A DNA stretch of 64,000 nt from JBCCTX01 sp965263105 (GTDB lineage: Bacteria; Bacteroidota; Bacteroidia; J057), in the NCBI GenBank assembly GCA_965263105.1, contig CBDHGL010000003.1, forward strand, positions 620,001-684,000, given 5' to 3'. Under the pieces are notes generated by a model that had not been told where the DNA came from, searched no databases, and saw only the letters and a program-made list of their open reading frames with translations. Positions 63,679-64,000 of this stretch are shown in pieces. The position numbers were made by a program, and so were the translations under genes. The stretch's first letter is position 1, and every line of letters begins with the position of its first letter.

Positions 63679-63955
63679 ATACATGAGTTTGGGAGAGGCT
63701 ATTTCTCTTTTTCTAGAGAAAAATGGTCTAGCTCAAGAGGTTCAGATTCAACAGCTTAGGCAGGATTGGGGATCTATCATGGGGCAAGCTGTAGCAAGTC
63801 ATACCGAAAAAATATGGTTTGATAGGGGCACCTTATATGTAAAAATATCGTCATCTATATGGAGACATGAGCTAACGATGGCCAAGAAGGAAATTTGTAC
63901 CGTGGTCAACCGGGCAATTGGAAAGGAGTTGGTCCAAGAAGTAAAAATATGTTAA
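63665..63955 (+). CDS. DUF721 domain protein
   Basis: The protein has 96 residues. The DUF721 pattern is visible as WGSIMGQAVASHTEKIWFDRGTLYVKISSSIWRHEL. This family of unknown function often lies next to recF or dnaA and is thought to bind nucleic acid. It starts inside recF (14 bp overlap), so the two are likely translated from one message. A DciA-like helicase-loading role has been shown for relatives in other phyla, but I cannot tell if this applies here. Confidence 0.9.
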   Translation: MKDNKYMSLGEAISLFLEKNGLAQEVQIQQLRQDWGSIMGQAVASHTEKIWFDRGTLYVKISSSIWRHELTMAKKEICTVVNRAIGKELVQEVKIC

Positions 63956-63956
63956 T

Positions 63957-63984
63957 AAAAAGGGGTCGTCCTTGCGAACGACCC
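63957..63984 (-). terminator. Minus-strand terminator at the right edge
   Basis: GGGTCGT (63963-63969) pairs with ACGACCC (63978-63984). Read on the minus strand it is followed by CTTTTTATT, a proper Rho-independent terminator. This predicts a minus-strand gene ending just to the right of the window, convergent with recF-DUF721. Confidence 0.7.
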
Positions 63985-64000
63985 AAACAGCCATGAAAAC

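Overview
The window looks like a chromosomal segment of a Bacteroidota bacterium, probably a marine or aquatic Saprospiria-like lineage (the class is an inference). Support: a SusC/SusD pair, a protein with a C-terminal type IX secretion (T9SS) sorting domain, a GH3-beta-lactamase fusion, DUF2851 and DUF177-rpmF genes, and promoter elements of the Bacteroidota type (TAnnTTTG at -7, in one case with TTTG at -33). No rRNA, CRISPR array, intact insertion sequence or prophage was seen.

Layout. 1-4383: SusD (cut by the window edge) and SusC, a glycan uptake pair on the minus strand. 4799-8763: housekeeping genes rarA, gcvT, a ComB-like phosphatase and a small tyrosine-phosphatase-like protein. 8934-14386: exported proteins, including an outer-membrane protein, a methyltransferase with a lipoprotein signal, a trimeric-adhesin-like fibre with a peptidase S74 chaperone tail, and a T9SS cargo protein. 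14383-22966: lipB, a secreted helical-toroid candidate, an Nfu-type Fe-S scaffold, ung, a TIMP/NTR-like membrane protein, a nuclease-fold protein, an S41 peptidase and a sulfotransferase. 23434-26232: a Ycf46-like AAA ATPase and a small toxin-antitoxin-like pair whose first gene is frameshifted. 26396-33530: a BNR-repeat protein, a DAACS transporter, a UbiA-type prenyltransferase and the DUF177-rpmF operon, which has a clear promoter and terminator. 33843-40577: nuoF, a DgcN-DgcA-like pair, and the GH3-beta-lactamase fusion, with a remarkable inverted-repeat block between the convergent genes. 40745-40819: tRNA-Val(GAC).

41849-55960 is the most coherent accessory system: an exopolysaccharide locus. 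It opens with an Hpt protein, a stand-alone response regulator and an initiating sugar phosphotransferase fused to a degenerate receiver domain. A half-length TolC-like protein, a Wzz/BY-kinase-like protein with a degraded kinase site, a Wzy/WaaL-type polymerase, a Wzx flippase, five glycosyltransferases and a 52-residue membrane protein follow, and a good terminator closes the run. The arrangement suggests phosphorelay control of polysaccharide initiation.

55970-63955 holds a vWA protein, DUF2851 with an outer-membrane partner, a secreted MORN-repeat protein, a phosphohexomutase, recF and DUF721. A minus-strand terminator at the right edge implies a convergent gene just outside the window. 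Intergenic regions carry several degenerate repeats: a 7-bp tandem array near ung, a duplicated ~105-bp unit, 9-bp periodic ATCCTG tracts and a MITE-like inverted repeat.
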